A DNA stretch of 64,000 bases from NCBI GenBank assembly GCA_902510755.1, contig CABXCS010000002.1, positions 50,360-114,359 on the forward strand, written 5' to 3'. Source of the DNA: an uncultured Woeseiaceae bacterium. GTDB lineage: Bacteria > Pseudomonadota > Gammaproteobacteria > Steroidobacterales > Woeseiaceae. A program made the position numbers and the translations under genes. The notes beneath the pieces were generated by a model, which did no database searches, had not been told where the DNA came from, and saw only the letters and a list, made by a program, of their open reading frames with translations. Shown in pieces: positions 26,911-35,858 of this stretch (the stretch's first letter is position 1; every line of letters starts with the position of its first letter).

Positions 26911-27807
26911 ATGAAAAGAAAATTAAAAAGAAATATTTACAATAATTTATTTAGTAAGCAAGCTGATGGTCGATATTTTATAAAAATGCATGGCCTAGAA
27001 AATCATTTTGTAATTTTTGATGGCCGAAAAAGCCCTTACTTGCCAGATGAAGATGAAATAAAAATGGTGTGTGATAATAATCTTGGGGTTGGTGCTGATC
27101 AATTTATTATATTAAATCAACCAACTGACCTTGGACTGACATCGGGCGCTACGATATTTATGAGACTTTTGAATATTGATGGCCTGGAGGTTGGCGCTTG
27201 TGGCAATGCCACCAGATGTGTAGCAAAATTACTGATGGATTATCTTAATACAACCGTTATTAAGATAGAGACACTTGCTGGCGTACTAAATTGTGATTAC
27301 TTAGATGATGGGCTAATTCAATGCAATATGGGGACTATTAAGCATGAAGCTGAACATATTCCATTATCGAAAAATATCGATACTCTTAATAATGTGAATT
27401 TAACTGCAGGTCCATTATCAAATCCAGTGCTTTCCAATATAGGCAATCCGCATGCAACATTCTTCGTTAATGAGATTGAAAGTGTCAACATAGAAAAATG
27501 GGCGCCATTAATACAAAAGAATGCTTTATTTCCCGAACAAGTCAATGTAGGTATTGCAGAAATAATCGATCAACATACTCTTAAACTAGAAGTTTTTGAA
27601 AGACCTGGTATTTTAACCAAAGCTTGTGGATCAGGAGCTTGTGCCGCTGTATATGCTGCCAATAAAAGACAGTATAAAGTGTCCTCAAAAATGAAGGTTA
27701 TTTTACCAGCAGGGCCCCTAAATATAGAGCTATTGAGTGATAATTCAATCTCTATGTGCGGTCCAGCGGAGTATACTTTTAGTGGTTTATTACCGAATAC
27801 TTCCTAA
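26911..27807 (+). CDS. diaminopimelate epimerase family protein (DapF-like)
   Basis: A 298-residue cofactor-independent epimerase/racemase fold protein. The N-domain motif IKMHGLENHFVIFDGR matches the KMHGLGNDFVV signature; the two catalytic cysteines are in VGACGNATRCVAK (about 102-114) and TKACGSGACAAVYAA (about 233-247). These identify the DapF superfamily, which makes meso-diaminopimelate for lysine and peptidoglycan. The N terminus is about 20 residues longer and basic. No other dap gene is nearby, so it may be dapF itself or a related amino acid epimerase. It overlaps the convergent NhaC-type gene by 18 bp. Confidence 0.82.
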   Translation: MKRKLKRNIYNNLFSKQADGRYFIKMHGLENHFVIFDGRKSPYLPDEDEIKMVCDNNLGVGADQFIILNQPTDLGLTSGATIFMRLLNIDGLEVGACGNATRCVAKLLMDYLNTTVIKIETLAGVLNCDYLDDGLIQCNMGTIKHEAEHIPLSKNIDTLNNVNLTAGPLSNPVLSNIGNPHATFFVNEIESVNIEKWAPLIQKNALFPEQVNVGIAEIIDQHTLKLEVFERPGILTKACGSGACAAVYAANKRQYKVSSKMKVILPAGPLNIELLSDNSISMCGPAEYTFSGLLPNTS

Positions 27808-29193
27808 TAATATAAAACCAATAATTGATAGGAAACCAGCAATTAAAGCATATGGTAATTGTGTCCTAACGTGCTCAATATGATCAGTACCTGCCGCCAT
27901 TGATGCTACAACAGTGGTATCGCTAATTGGTGAGGCATGATCACCAAACACACCTCCAGAAAGGGCTGCACCAAGCAGCATGGGTGCTGAAAGATCCAGA
28001 GCAGAAGCGATTGATAGTGCTATCGGGATCATGATCGCAAAGGTTCCCCAGCTTGAACCTACCGAAAATGCTATAAAGCCAGAGATTAAAAATACTAATG
28101 GCGCCAGAAATATGTGAGGAACATTGGCCCCTGCAAGTTCAGCAACATATGGACCTGTTCCGAGTAATTTAGCTACATCACCCAATGCCAGAGCAAGTAA
28201 TAGGATAATTGCAATTGGCAGTAAAGACCCAGCGCCATCCATGAAAAATCCCATCAAATTACTGATGTTACTTTTTTTCTTAAACAACAACATACACCAG
28301 CAAACAAATAATGCAGCACAAATAGACCAGAATATGGCAGTGGAACCGTTACCTTTCATGATATCCCCATCACCTGTGAGATAAAGGAATGTTGGCATTG
28401 CCAATGTCATAGTTAAAATTGGAATAACCATAAAAATTGCTGATGCCTCATCAGTGTTTTTTTGATTATTAACAATATCCTTGGCTTGATTATCATTCCA
28501 AGAAATTTGTCCGCTGAGAGTTCTGGCTTCTGCGGTTGCCATAGGCCCTATATTGATATTTCTCCAAATCACAATAATTGCCAAAATTATGGCTGTTATT
28601 GCGTATAGATTGTAAGGGATGGATTGAATAAAAATGCCAAACGCGTTCTCCATTCCAGTTGAGGCGATCAATCCTATAATTACTGCTGTCCATGCATTCA
28701 ATGGAACCATTACACAAACAGGAGCTGATGTAGCATCAATAAGATATGCGAGCTTTTCTCTTGAAATTTTGTACCGATCAAATAGAGGTCTGCTAACAGA
28801 ACCTGCGACTAAGAGTGTTATATTGGATTCTATAAAAATTACAATACCCGTCATCCAAGCGAGGATTTGTGCCCTGAATCCTGTATGTACCCATTTTCTA
28901 TTCTCAAGATAAGCGACAAAACCACTGACTCCACCAGACTTTTCAATAGTTGTTATTAGTGCACCAATTAGCAGTGTAAAAATCAAAACACGAGTATCAC
29001 CGGCATCGCTAAAGACATTAATGACGGTATCAAAACCTGAGGCAAGCCCTAAAAGTGGATTAAAATCAGAAAGTAGCGTAGCGCCTATCCATATACCTGC
29101 AAATAATGAGGGGATAACTTGTTTGGTCTTAATAGCGAGTATAATAGCGATAATTGGTGGTAATACTGAGTACCATTGTGGATCATTTATCAT
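27790..29193 (-). CDS. NhaC-family Na+/H+ antiporter-like transporter
   Basis: A 467-residue, about 12-helix inner-membrane ion transporter. Landmarks of the NhaC/ArsB-NhaD group: an N-terminal PSLFAGIWIGA helix, SFSVGSSWGTFAIMIPI and GGVFGDHASPISDTTVVASMAAGTDHIEHVRTQ, with the conserved acidic and polar residues of the ion path. I favour the start at ATG 29193 because GGAG lies 6 bases before it; ATG 29196 and a TTG at 29232 are alternatives. Family members exchange Na+ and H+ or move dicarboxylates/amino acids coupled to ions. Two more paralogues occur at 40680 and 45324. It may be downstream in a transcript with the polyamine-type genes at 29267-32143. Confidence 0.85.
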   Translation of the reverse strand: MINDPQWYSVLPPIIAIILAIKTKQVIPSLFAGIWIGATLLSDFNPLLGLASGFDTVINVFSDAGDTRVLIFTLLIGALITTIEKSGGVSGFVAYLENRKWVHTGFRAQILAWMTGIVIFIESNITLLVAGSVSRPLFDRYKISREKLAYLIDATSAPVCVMVPLNAWTAVIIGLIASTGMENAFGIFIQSIPYNLYAITAIILAIIVIWRNINIGPMATAEARTLSGQISWNDNQAKDIVNNQKNTDEASAIFMVIPILTMTLAMPTFLYLTGDGDIMKGNGSTAIFWSICAALFVCWCMLLFKKKSNISNLMGFFMDGAGSLLPIAIILLLALALGDVAKLLGTGPYVAELAGANVPHIFLAPLVFLISGFIAFSVGSSWGTFAIMIPIALSIASALDLSAPMLLGAALSGGVFGDHASPISDTTVVASMAAGTDHIEHVRTQLPYALIAGFLSIIGFILLGSIR

Positions 29194-29266
29194 CATACGC
29201 TCCAATCTACTTGTAAATAGGGCTTGTGCCAATGTTTATTATTTTGATTTATGTTTAATTTTATAA

Positions 29267-30298
29267 TTAAATTTTTCCTTGAACACAGAAACCTTCAAGG
29301 AAAGATGCAAGATTAATACCTAGTTCTGGAGAAAGATAACCGCCCTCTTGTACGATTACTGTGGGTAAATTCGAAGCACCAATTGTTTGGCCAATTTTTT
29401 CGAATCCTCTGGTAGTAATGGAGAAACCTTGTAAGGGATCTTTTTCATATGCATCTAAACCCAAAGCAATTACAAGTGCATCTGGTTTGAATTGTGATAT
29501 TTTCTCAAGAGCGTGATTTAGTGTAACCAGATATTCATTATCTTTTGTTCCTCTGGGTAGAGGTAAGTTCAGGTTAAAGCCATAACCATTATTTTCTCCT
29601 AGTTCATTCGCATGACCCCAAAAGAATGGATAGAAACGTATTGGATCAGCGTGAATTGAGACAGTTAGAATATCATCACGATCATAAAAAATATCCTGAG
29701 TTCCATTTCCATGATGAACGTCAACATCAAGTATGGCAATTTTTTTATATTTGTCTTTTAGAGTTTGTGCGGCAATTGCTGTATTTCCCAGATAACAAAA
29801 GCCAGCAGCATAATCTTTTGCGGCATGATGCCCAGGTGGGCGACAAAGAGCATAAGTAGATTGTTCTCCCTTACTTACCAATTTCGCTGCATGGATTGCT
29901 GATTGAGCGCTCCAGTATGTCGATTCCCATGTATCTGGACCAATTGGACTAGATAAATCTGCATGATGAAATCCAATCTGACCTTCTGCAGAATCAGGAT
30001 AGCCACAGTCCCTTCGGTCGGGGTGGATACCAGGAGTAACCTCATCAGAAGTATTTTTCTTTCGATCCCATCTTTTATAGATATTTTGTAAATAGTGAAT
30101 ATATCTTTCAGTATGAATTTCAGTTATGTAATTAATTCCATAGTCTTCTGGTTGTTCAGAAGTTAAGCCGAATTCTTTTGCTGCATTCAATAATATTCTG
30201 GCGCGTTCAGGTTTTTCTGGATGTGTCTCAAAAGAACCAGCTACTAAAAATTTTTTAGGCTCATGGGATAGCTGTTTATTGGTATGGACAACTTTCAT
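29267..30298 (-). CDS. histone deacetylase family / acetylpolyamine amidohydrolase
   Basis: A 343-residue zinc hydrolase of the arginase/HDAC fold, which removes acetyl groups from amines such as acetylpolyamines. Family landmarks: HPEKPERARILL near residue 27, RPPGHHA (about 147-153, the catalytic His pair), GFCYLGNTAIAA, DVDVHHGNGTQD (metal Asp and His, about 183-194) and LGLDAYEKDPL (second metal Asp, about 268). The neighbours, a GNAT acetyltransferase and a class III aminotransferase in the same direction 4-5 bp apart, fit polyamine metabolism. A different acyl-amide substrate is possible. Confidence 0.87.
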   Translation of the reverse strand: MKVVHTNKQLSHEPKKFLVAGSFETHPEKPERARILLNAAKEFGLTSEQPEDYGINYITEIHTERYIHYLQNIYKRWDRKKNTSDEVTPGIHPDRRDCGYPDSAEGQIGFHHADLSSPIGPDTWESTYWSAQSAIHAAKLVSKGEQSTYALCRPPGHHAAKDYAAGFCYLGNTAIAAQTLKDKYKKIAILDVDVHHGNGTQDIFYDRDDILTVSIHADPIRFYPFFWGHANELGENNGYGFNLNLPLPRGTKDNEYLVTLNHALEKISQFKPDALVIALGLDAYEKDPLQGFSITTRGFEKIGQTIGASNLPTVIVQEGGYLSPELGINLASFLEGFCVQGKI

Positions 30299-30302
30299 TG
30301 AT

Positions 30303-30794
30303 CTACTCTACATAGGAGGAAAGTTTATTGGTATCTATATGATAAGTTTTTTCTTCATTCCTTAAAATAAATCCAATTTTTTCATAAAATTTCTGTGCTT
30401 TAGAATTGTTTTCATCTGCAGTTAATCTGATATGTGTAATTTCTTTCTCTTTTTCTACTTGAACTAGTTCTTTTAATAGCTTGACACCAATACCATCAGT
30501 TCGATGGTGTTTTTTTATATAAAGGTCTTGAACATATATACCCATTTGACCAAGCCATGATGAAAAAGTATAAAAATATAAGCATAGACCAACAATTTCA
30601 CTAGCTTTTTCAGCTAATAGTATTTTGTATGATGGGTTTTTTCTGAACCCAAACTTAATAAGATCATCATGACTGCTAGTCATTTTATCTCCATAGCCGG
30701 TCTCAGTGGCAAGCTCACAAAGCATCTGATGTATATCATTAATATCATTTTTCAAGCCGTAACGAAATTTTAGATTCAAATCTTTATTTATCAT
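30303..30794 (-). CDS. GNAT family N-acetyltransferase
   Basis: About 163 residues. The acetyl-CoA pyrophosphate loop is HHRTDGIGVKLLKEL (about 103-117), preceded by the VQDLYIKK strand and followed by ITHIRLTADENNSKAQKFYEKIGF, the typical beta4-alpha4 end of GNAT proteins. I list the ATG at 30794; a TTG at 30803 overlapping the upstream stop is equally possible (GGAA 4 bases before it, coupled to the preceding aminotransferase). The resemblance is to diamine acetyltransferases (the spermidine N-acetyltransferase group), which suits the flanking amidohydrolase. The acceptor is not determined by sequence. Confidence 0.83.
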   Translation of the reverse strand: MINKDLNLKFRYGLKNDINDIHQMLCELATETGYGDKMTSSHDDLIKFGFRKNPSYKILLAEKASEIVGLCLYFYTFSSWLGQMGIYVQDLYIKKHHRTDGIGVKLLKELVQVEKEKEITHIRLTADENNSKAQKFYEKIGFILRNEEKTYHIDTNKLSSYVE

Positions 30795-30799
30795 GGCGA

Positions 30800-32143
30800 T
30801 CAATTTTTCCAGTTACGTATTCTTTGTTCAAGTTGATCTAAGCTAGGCACAAGTATTGCAATAATTTCGTCAATTTGTGACTCATTAATTATAAGTGGTG
30901 GACAAATCATAAAGTGATCACCAATCTCACCTCCTCTTGTTCTCCTTGAGTAGATAATCAATCCTCTCTTGTATGCTTCCTCAACTAAATAAGAATGCGC
31001 CTCTATTTCTTTAGGGAGAGGTTCCATAGTGCTTTGATTGGCAACTAGCTCAAAAGCCACTAATAACCCCTTACCTCTGACATCTCCAATAAATGTATAA
31101 CGATCTTTTAAAGCTAATAACTTAGTGATCAATCTGGTGCCCTGCTTAGCAGCATTCTGTGGCAATTTGTTACTGATAACTTCTTTTATTACGGCTAAGC
31201 CAGCGCTACAAGCTAAGGGATTAGCAGCATAGGTATGCCCGTGTAAAAAACCACCTGACTTATTGATTGTTTCAACGATATCTTCTCTTGCTGCAACCAC
31301 ACCTAATGGGGCGTAACCTGCAGCAAAACCTTTAGCCATAGCAATTATATCTGGTTGAAGTTCCCAGTGTTCTCCAGCTAGAAATTTTCCAGTTCTTCCT
31401 ACCCCAGTCATAACTTCATCAGTAATTAATAACACATCATATTCTGAGCATATCTCCCTAATTCTCTGAAAATATGAATCAGGAGGAACTAATGCTCCCG
31501 TTGATGCTCCACCAATAGGTTCAAATATAAATGCCAAAACATTTTCAGGGCCTTGTTTAATAATCTCTTTCTCTAGGAGATTTGCATAGTTTATACCCCG
31601 TTCAGCATCGGATAGATTGTCTTGGTCTAAGTAGCACGTAGCGGCAGATATTTTTGGCATCATTTTTAACATTTTTGAGAATGGATCAACGAACGGAGAC
31701 ATACCAGTTATAGCTAGCGCTCCAAACGTTCCTCCGTGATAAGAGGGTGTAAGGGAGATAATCTTCCATTTCTTATCTTTTTTTGTGTTAACAGCATATT
31801 GTCGAGCTAATTTGAGAGCACTTTCTACAGCTTCAGATCCACCTGAAGTAAAAAAAATTTGGTTTAAGTTGCCTGGCATTAATTCAGCAGTAATTGCTGC
31901 AAGTTCTTCTGCGGGTTCATTTATAAAATGTAGCCGATAACCAAAAGTTGATTTATCCATTTGTTTTTTCATTGCAGATAGAACTATTTGATTAGAATGC
32001 CCTATATTGGAAACAATGGGGCCACTCGAAGCATCAATATAACGATTTCCATCTGTATCCCATAGATATATTCCACTCGCACGGTCCAACATCGGCCTAT
32101 CGGAGTTAGATAAATAAAATAAATTACTTTTTTTGCTCATCAA
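30800..32143 (-). CDS. class III aminotransferase (amine/diamine:pyruvate type)
   Basis: A 447-residue fold-type I PLP enzyme. Landmarks: YLWDTDGNRYIDASSGPIVSNIGHSN near the N terminus, FFTSGGSEAVESALKLARQ (cofactor phosphate site), SYHGGTFGAL, the Asp in LLITDEVMTGVGRTGKF and the Schiff-base Lys in DIIAMAKGFAAGYAPLG (about residue 276). Length and architecture match the adenosylmethionine-8-amino-7-oxononanoate/omega-amino acid aminotransferase group, here probably a broad amine aminotransferase. It is the first gene of a minus-strand run followed by GNAT (overlapping), amidohydrolase and NhaC-type antiporter. Start ATG 32143, with MSKKSNLFY one codon later as an alternative. Confidence 0.85.
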   Translation of the reverse strand: MMSKKSNLFYLSNSDRPMLDRASGIYLWDTDGNRYIDASSGPIVSNIGHSNQIVLSAMKKQMDKSTFGYRLHFINEPAEELAAITAELMPGNLNQIFFTSGGSEAVESALKLARQYAVNTKKDKKWKIISLTPSYHGGTFGALAITGMSPFVDPFSKMLKMMPKISAATCYLDQDNLSDAERGINYANLLEKEIIKQGPENVLAFIFEPIGGASTGALVPPDSYFQRIREICSEYDVLLITDEVMTGVGRTGKFLAGEHWELQPDIIAMAKGFAAGYAPLGVVAAREDIVETINKSGGFLHGHTYAANPLACSAGLAVIKEVISNKLPQNAAKQGTRLITKLLALKDRYTFIGDVRGKGLLVAFELVANQSTMEPLPKEIEAHSYLVEEAYKRGLIIYSRRTRGGEIGDHFMICPPLIINESQIDEIIAILVPSLDQLEQRIRNWKN

Positions 32144-32241
32144 ATAACTCTTATTGATTAATTCATTTATGGTTTAATTGATAGTAAGTAAATAACGAAT
32201 ATATATTGTTGATTAATTGAGAGCAAAGTTAAGGAAAAATT

Positions 32242-33897
32242 ATGCTTAAAAAAATAATTGTTGGTTTGTTTTTTATAATCACAGCTGCCTGCACAAGTCC
32301 TAGCTCTGATGGTCTTAATTTGAAGATACTTATTGGTTCTGTAGCAAACGAACTCAAGGGTCAGAATGTGCGTAAACATATGGAAATTTTAGCAAGTGAC
32401 GAGATGCTAGGTCGTGAGGCGGGAACTGAGAATTATGACAAAGCCGCACAATATGTGATAGATAATTTTAAAGCTCTCGGATTGCAACCACTGGGCCATA
32501 ATGGCAGTTACAAGCAACCTATTCGTTTTCTTGAATCGAAGCTTGATATTGAATCTACTGAACTAATACTGTTTAAAGATGATCATTCAATTGACCTTAT
32601 TTTGAGGGAAGACTACCTTCGTTCAGGAGGCTTTGGTGTAATTGATGAAGAAATATTAGCACCATTAGCTTTTGTTGGTTATGGGATAATTGCGCCAGAA
32701 TATAATCATAATGATTATGAAAATATTGATGTGAAAGATAAATTGTTACTTATGTTAAGCGGCGCTCCTGCAGAATTTACTACAGATCAACGTGCTTATT
32801 ATTCCTCGAGTCGTACTAAGGCAGAAATTGCAATTGAGCAAGGAGCTGTCGGGGTAATAACTATGCGTACTCCTGTGGATCAAAAAAGAAGACCATGGGC
32901 TAGATATTTGTCTGGATTAGGTACGCCGGGAATGCGCTGGTTGAATGAGAATGATGAACCATACCAAGGTTATACTCAATTAAAAGGCAGTGCGACAATT
33001 AGTCAATCCGGAGCTCAGAAATTATTTAATTTGTCAGGTCATAACCTGGAGCAAATATTTAAACTGCATGCCGAAGGAGGAACCAATAGTTTCTTAATGG
33101 GAATTGAAGCTAGTTTAAAAAGATCCTCCACACAGCGTGAGGTTGTGTCATCAAATATTATTGGTTTTATTCAAGGCGATGATCCTGAGTTAAAGAAAGA
33201 GTATGTTATTTATACTGCGCACCTTGATCATATTGGGATTAGGGGTGATGGAGAGGATAATATCTATAATGGAGCTTATGATAATGCCGCAGGTATTGGG
33301 GCCATCATTGAGATAGCAGACACAATTATTTCAATGGAAAGTAAACCACGCCGATCCATTATCTTCGCTGCAGTCACTGCTGAAGAGAAGGGATTGCAGG
33401 GCTCATCATATTTTGCAATAAATCCCACAGTACCTCTCGAAAGTCTTGTGGCCAATATAAATATTGACATGCCTTATCTTGGTTTTCCGGTAGCAGATTT
33501 GCATGGATTTGGTGCTGAACATAGCTCGCTTTATCACGCACTAGAAAAAGCTAGTCAATATATTGGAATGCAACTTACTCCAGATCCACTTCCACAAGAA
33601 GTAAGATTTGTGAGATCAGATCAATTTTCATTTGTAAAAGAAGGGATACCTGCATTGGGGTTAAGACCAGGTACTATCTCTTCAGATGAAAGCGTTGATG
33701 GTGCAAAGGAATTAGATAATTTTCTAAAAAATCATTATCACCAACCAACGGATGACTTAAGTCTACCTTTTAGTATTGAGGGCACAGAGCGTTTCGTCAG
33801 AACAGGATTAGCTCTTGGACTCATTATTGCAAATGATCAGTCTCGACCTATATGGAATAAGGATGATTTTTTTGGGGATAAATTTTCTAAAGATTGA
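32242..33897 (+). CDS. M28 family zinc aminopeptidase, lipoprotein
   Basis: A 551-residue exported peptidase. The lipobox TAAC at about residue 17-18 follows a hydrophobic signal, so the enzyme is lipid-anchored. After a short N-part (ILASDEMLGREAGTENYDKA), a PA-like insert appears at about 130-250 and the M28 zinc centre follows: AHLDHIG (His), GAYDNAAGIG (bridging Asp), TAEEKGLQGS (Glu/Glu), NIDMPYLG (Asp) and HYHQPTDD (His). All five ligands are present. The likely job is trimming peptides in the periplasm. It is divergent from the class III aminotransferase and overlaps the convergent AMP-ligase gene by 11 bp. Confidence 0.9.
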   Translation: MLKKIIVGLFFIITAACTSPSSDGLNLKILIGSVANELKGQNVRKHMEILASDEMLGREAGTENYDKAAQYVIDNFKALGLQPLGHNGSYKQPIRFLESKLDIESTELILFKDDHSIDLILREDYLRSGGFGVIDEEILAPLAFVGYGIIAPEYNHNDYENIDVKDKLLLMLSGAPAEFTTDQRAYYSSSRTKAEIAIEQGAVGVITMRTPVDQKRRPWARYLSGLGTPGMRWLNENDEPYQGYTQLKGSATISQSGAQKLFNLSGHNLEQIFKLHAEGGTNSFLMGIEASLKRSSTQREVVSSNIIGFIQGDDPELKKEYVIYTAHLDHIGIRGDGEDNIYNGAYDNAAGIGAIIEIADTIISMESKPRRSIIFAAVTAEEKGLQGSSYFAINPTVPLESLVANINIDMPYLGFPVADLHGFGAEHSSLYHALEKASQYIGMQLTPDPLPQEVRFVRSDQFSFVKEGIPALGLRPGTISSDESVDGAKELDNFLKNHYHQPTDDLSLPFSIEGTERFVRTGLALGLIIANDQSRPIWNKDDFFGDKFSKD

Positions 33898-35413
33898 ATG
33901 AATTTTTATGGTTTTCTCGCAGGATATTTTTTTGCACTTTTGACATAGTATTACGAGGTAATTCATTTGCAAAAATTACTTTCTTTGGAATTTTATATCC
34001 AGCTAGGTGTTGCTTACAATACTCAATAATATCTATTTCTTTGAGTGCTGAAGTATCTGAACAGATGACAATGGCGATAACTGCTTCACCAAAATCCTTA
34101 TGATAAACTCCAATTACAGCAGACTCTTTTACACCCTGAATATCATCTATAATTAATTCTATTTCTTTTGGATAAACATTTAGTCCACCAGTTATAATCA
34201 TATCTTTTGAACGACCAACGATTGATATATAGCCATCTGCATCAATTTTTGCTTTATCACCTGTTTTAAAAAAACCCTGTGCAGTAAAATCCTCAGCAGT
34301 TTTTTCAGGCATTTTCCAATAGCCTTTAAAAACATTAGGACCACGCACCAACAGATTGCCGATAACATTATCACCAACTTTTTTCCCCTCATCATCTACG
34401 ATTTGTATTTCAATACCAGGCAAAGGGGGTCCAACTGTGCCAGGTTTGCGAGCTCCATCTATTGGATTACTGGTATTCATGTTAGTTTCAGTCATGCCAT
34501 ATCTTTCAAGTATTTTATGACCTGTCATAGTTTCGAAATCATTAAATGTTTCTTCCAGCAAAGGCGCCGATCCAGAGATAAACACCCGCATGTTTTTACA
34601 ATTGTCATGCGTTATTTTTTCAGTCGATAACAATCTGGTATAAAATGTTGGTACTCCCATTAAGACTGAACATTGATCTATATGCTCTAATACTTTCAGA
34701 GGATCAAATTTATTCAACCAATACATTGACGCCCCAGTTGATAGGGCACACCCTATTGCAACAAAGAGTCCGTGTACATGAAAAATGGGTAAGGCGTGCA
34801 TCAATACATCTTCTTTAGTAAATTGCCAAGTTTTAACTAATGTTTCGGTGTTACTAATTAAATTTTCATGAGTTAGCATGATGCCTTTTGGGATTCCAGT
34901 TGTGCCTGAGGAATAGAGAAGAGCGGCTATGTGGTTTTTTGGAGTATTAAAAGTTTGGATGTTAATTGCTGAATTATCTAATGAATCAATTAAAGTGCCT
35001 TCACCACTGACCCCAAGAGTGAAAACATGCTTGATGCTATTTTTCTTGGCTAAGTTTTCAAATATTGCTAGATTCGTTACATCACAAATGATGATGCTTG
35101 GCTCAGCATTTTCAATAAAAAACTCAAGCTCATTAGCAGTGTAGCTTGGATTCAAAGGATGATAGATATAGCCACCTTGAAGACAGGCTAAATATAGGAA
35201 AAGTGATTCAGGACTCTTGTCAACTTGAACAGAAATTCTATCTCCAGGCAAAATATTTATAGATTTAAATAATGCTGCAATCTGTGATGATTTATATTTT
35301 ATAGTTTTGTAATCATAAGTGACCCCATTCTCAAGAATTAATAACGGTTTATCCCTCGATTCTCTGAGGGCGTTATCGAAATGCGTGAAAAGGTTAAGGT
35401 TTTGGACTGACAA
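33887..35413 (-). CDS. matB: malonyl-CoA synthetase-like AMP-forming ligase
   Basis: A 508-residue acyl-CoA synthetase of the ANL superfamily. Motifs: LLYSSGTTGIPKGIMLTHENL (P-loop), ILERYGMTETNMNTS, FKTGDKAKIDADGYISIVGRSKDMIITGGLNV split at GRSKDMI, and the C-terminal catalytic Lys in RNTMSKVQKNIL. The length, the GRSKDMIITGG pattern and the divergent position next to a malonate transporter (MadL/MadM) point to malonyl- or methylmalonyl-CoA synthetase (MatB). Without the transporter I would have called it a generic acyl-CoA ligase, so the symbol rests partly on context. Start ATG 35413. Confidence 0.75.
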   Translation of the reverse strand: MSVQNLNLFTHFDNALRESRDKPLLILENGVTYDYKTIKYKSSQIAALFKSINILPGDRISVQVDKSPESLFLYLACLQGGYIYHPLNPSYTANELEFFIENAEPSIIICDVTNLAIFENLAKKNSIKHVFTLGVSGEGTLIDSLDNSAINIQTFNTPKNHIAALLYSSGTTGIPKGIMLTHENLISNTETLVKTWQFTKEDVLMHALPIFHVHGLFVAIGCALSTGASMYWLNKFDPLKVLEHIDQCSVLMGVPTFYTRLLSTEKITHDNCKNMRVFISGSAPLLEETFNDFETMTGHKILERYGMTETNMNTSNPIDGARKPGTVGPPLPGIEIQIVDDEGKKVGDNVIGNLLVRGPNVFKGYWKMPEKTAEDFTAQGFFKTGDKAKIDADGYISIVGRSKDMIITGGLNVYPKEIELIIDDIQGVKESAVIGVYHKDFGEAVIAIVICSDTSALKEIDIIEYCKQHLAGYKIPKKVIFANELPRNTMSKVQKNILRENHKNSFNL

Positions 35414-35498
35414 GCTTTTCCTCGATTAAAATAAATGTTAAAACATTACATTAATCATAAACAATTAATAGCAGTGAGCACAATCCTGGAGATTATAA

Positions 35499-35858
35499 AT
35501 GGTAGTTTATGGAGTAGCCTTGCTGGCATTTTGCATGTTGGTTGGGGTTTTTTTAGGAGATCTACTTGGTAAGTTGATTGGCGTAGATGCTAATGTAGGT
35601 GGTATCGGTATTGCTATGTTATTACTTATTCTTATAGCAAATAAAAGAACTCAGTTTTTCGAAATAAATTCTATTACTAAGTCTGGCATAAATTTTTGGA
35701 GTGCTATGTATATTCCTATTGTGGTAGCAATGGCTGCCAAACAGAATGTTTTTGCTGCACTTTCTGGAGGTTGGATGGCTGTCACAGCTGGGACACTGAC
35801 AGTTGTTATTAGTTTCTTAATGATCCCTCTTTTATATCGTCTTAATAATAGGGAATAA
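35499..35858 (+). CDS. madL: malonate transporter, MadL subunit
   Basis: A 119-residue protein with about four hydrophobic segments, matching the small MadL subunit of the two-part sodium-linked malonate carrier first described in Malonomonas. Diagnostic pattern: LGKLIGVDANVGGIGIAML, NKRTQFF and FWSAMYIPIVVAMAAKQNV. The start ATG is preceded by GGAG (35489-35492). Its TAA overlaps the MadM ATG by one base, a tight coupling expected for subunits made in fixed ratio. The malonyl-CoA synthetase gene is divergent, 85 bp away, so one small promoter region serves both. Confidence 0.88.
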   Translation: MVVYGVALLAFCMLVGVFLGDLLGKLIGVDANVGGIGIAMLLLILIANKRTQFFEINSITKSGINFWSAMYIPIVVAMAAKQNVFAALSGGWMAVTAGTLTVVISFLMIPLLYRLNNRE

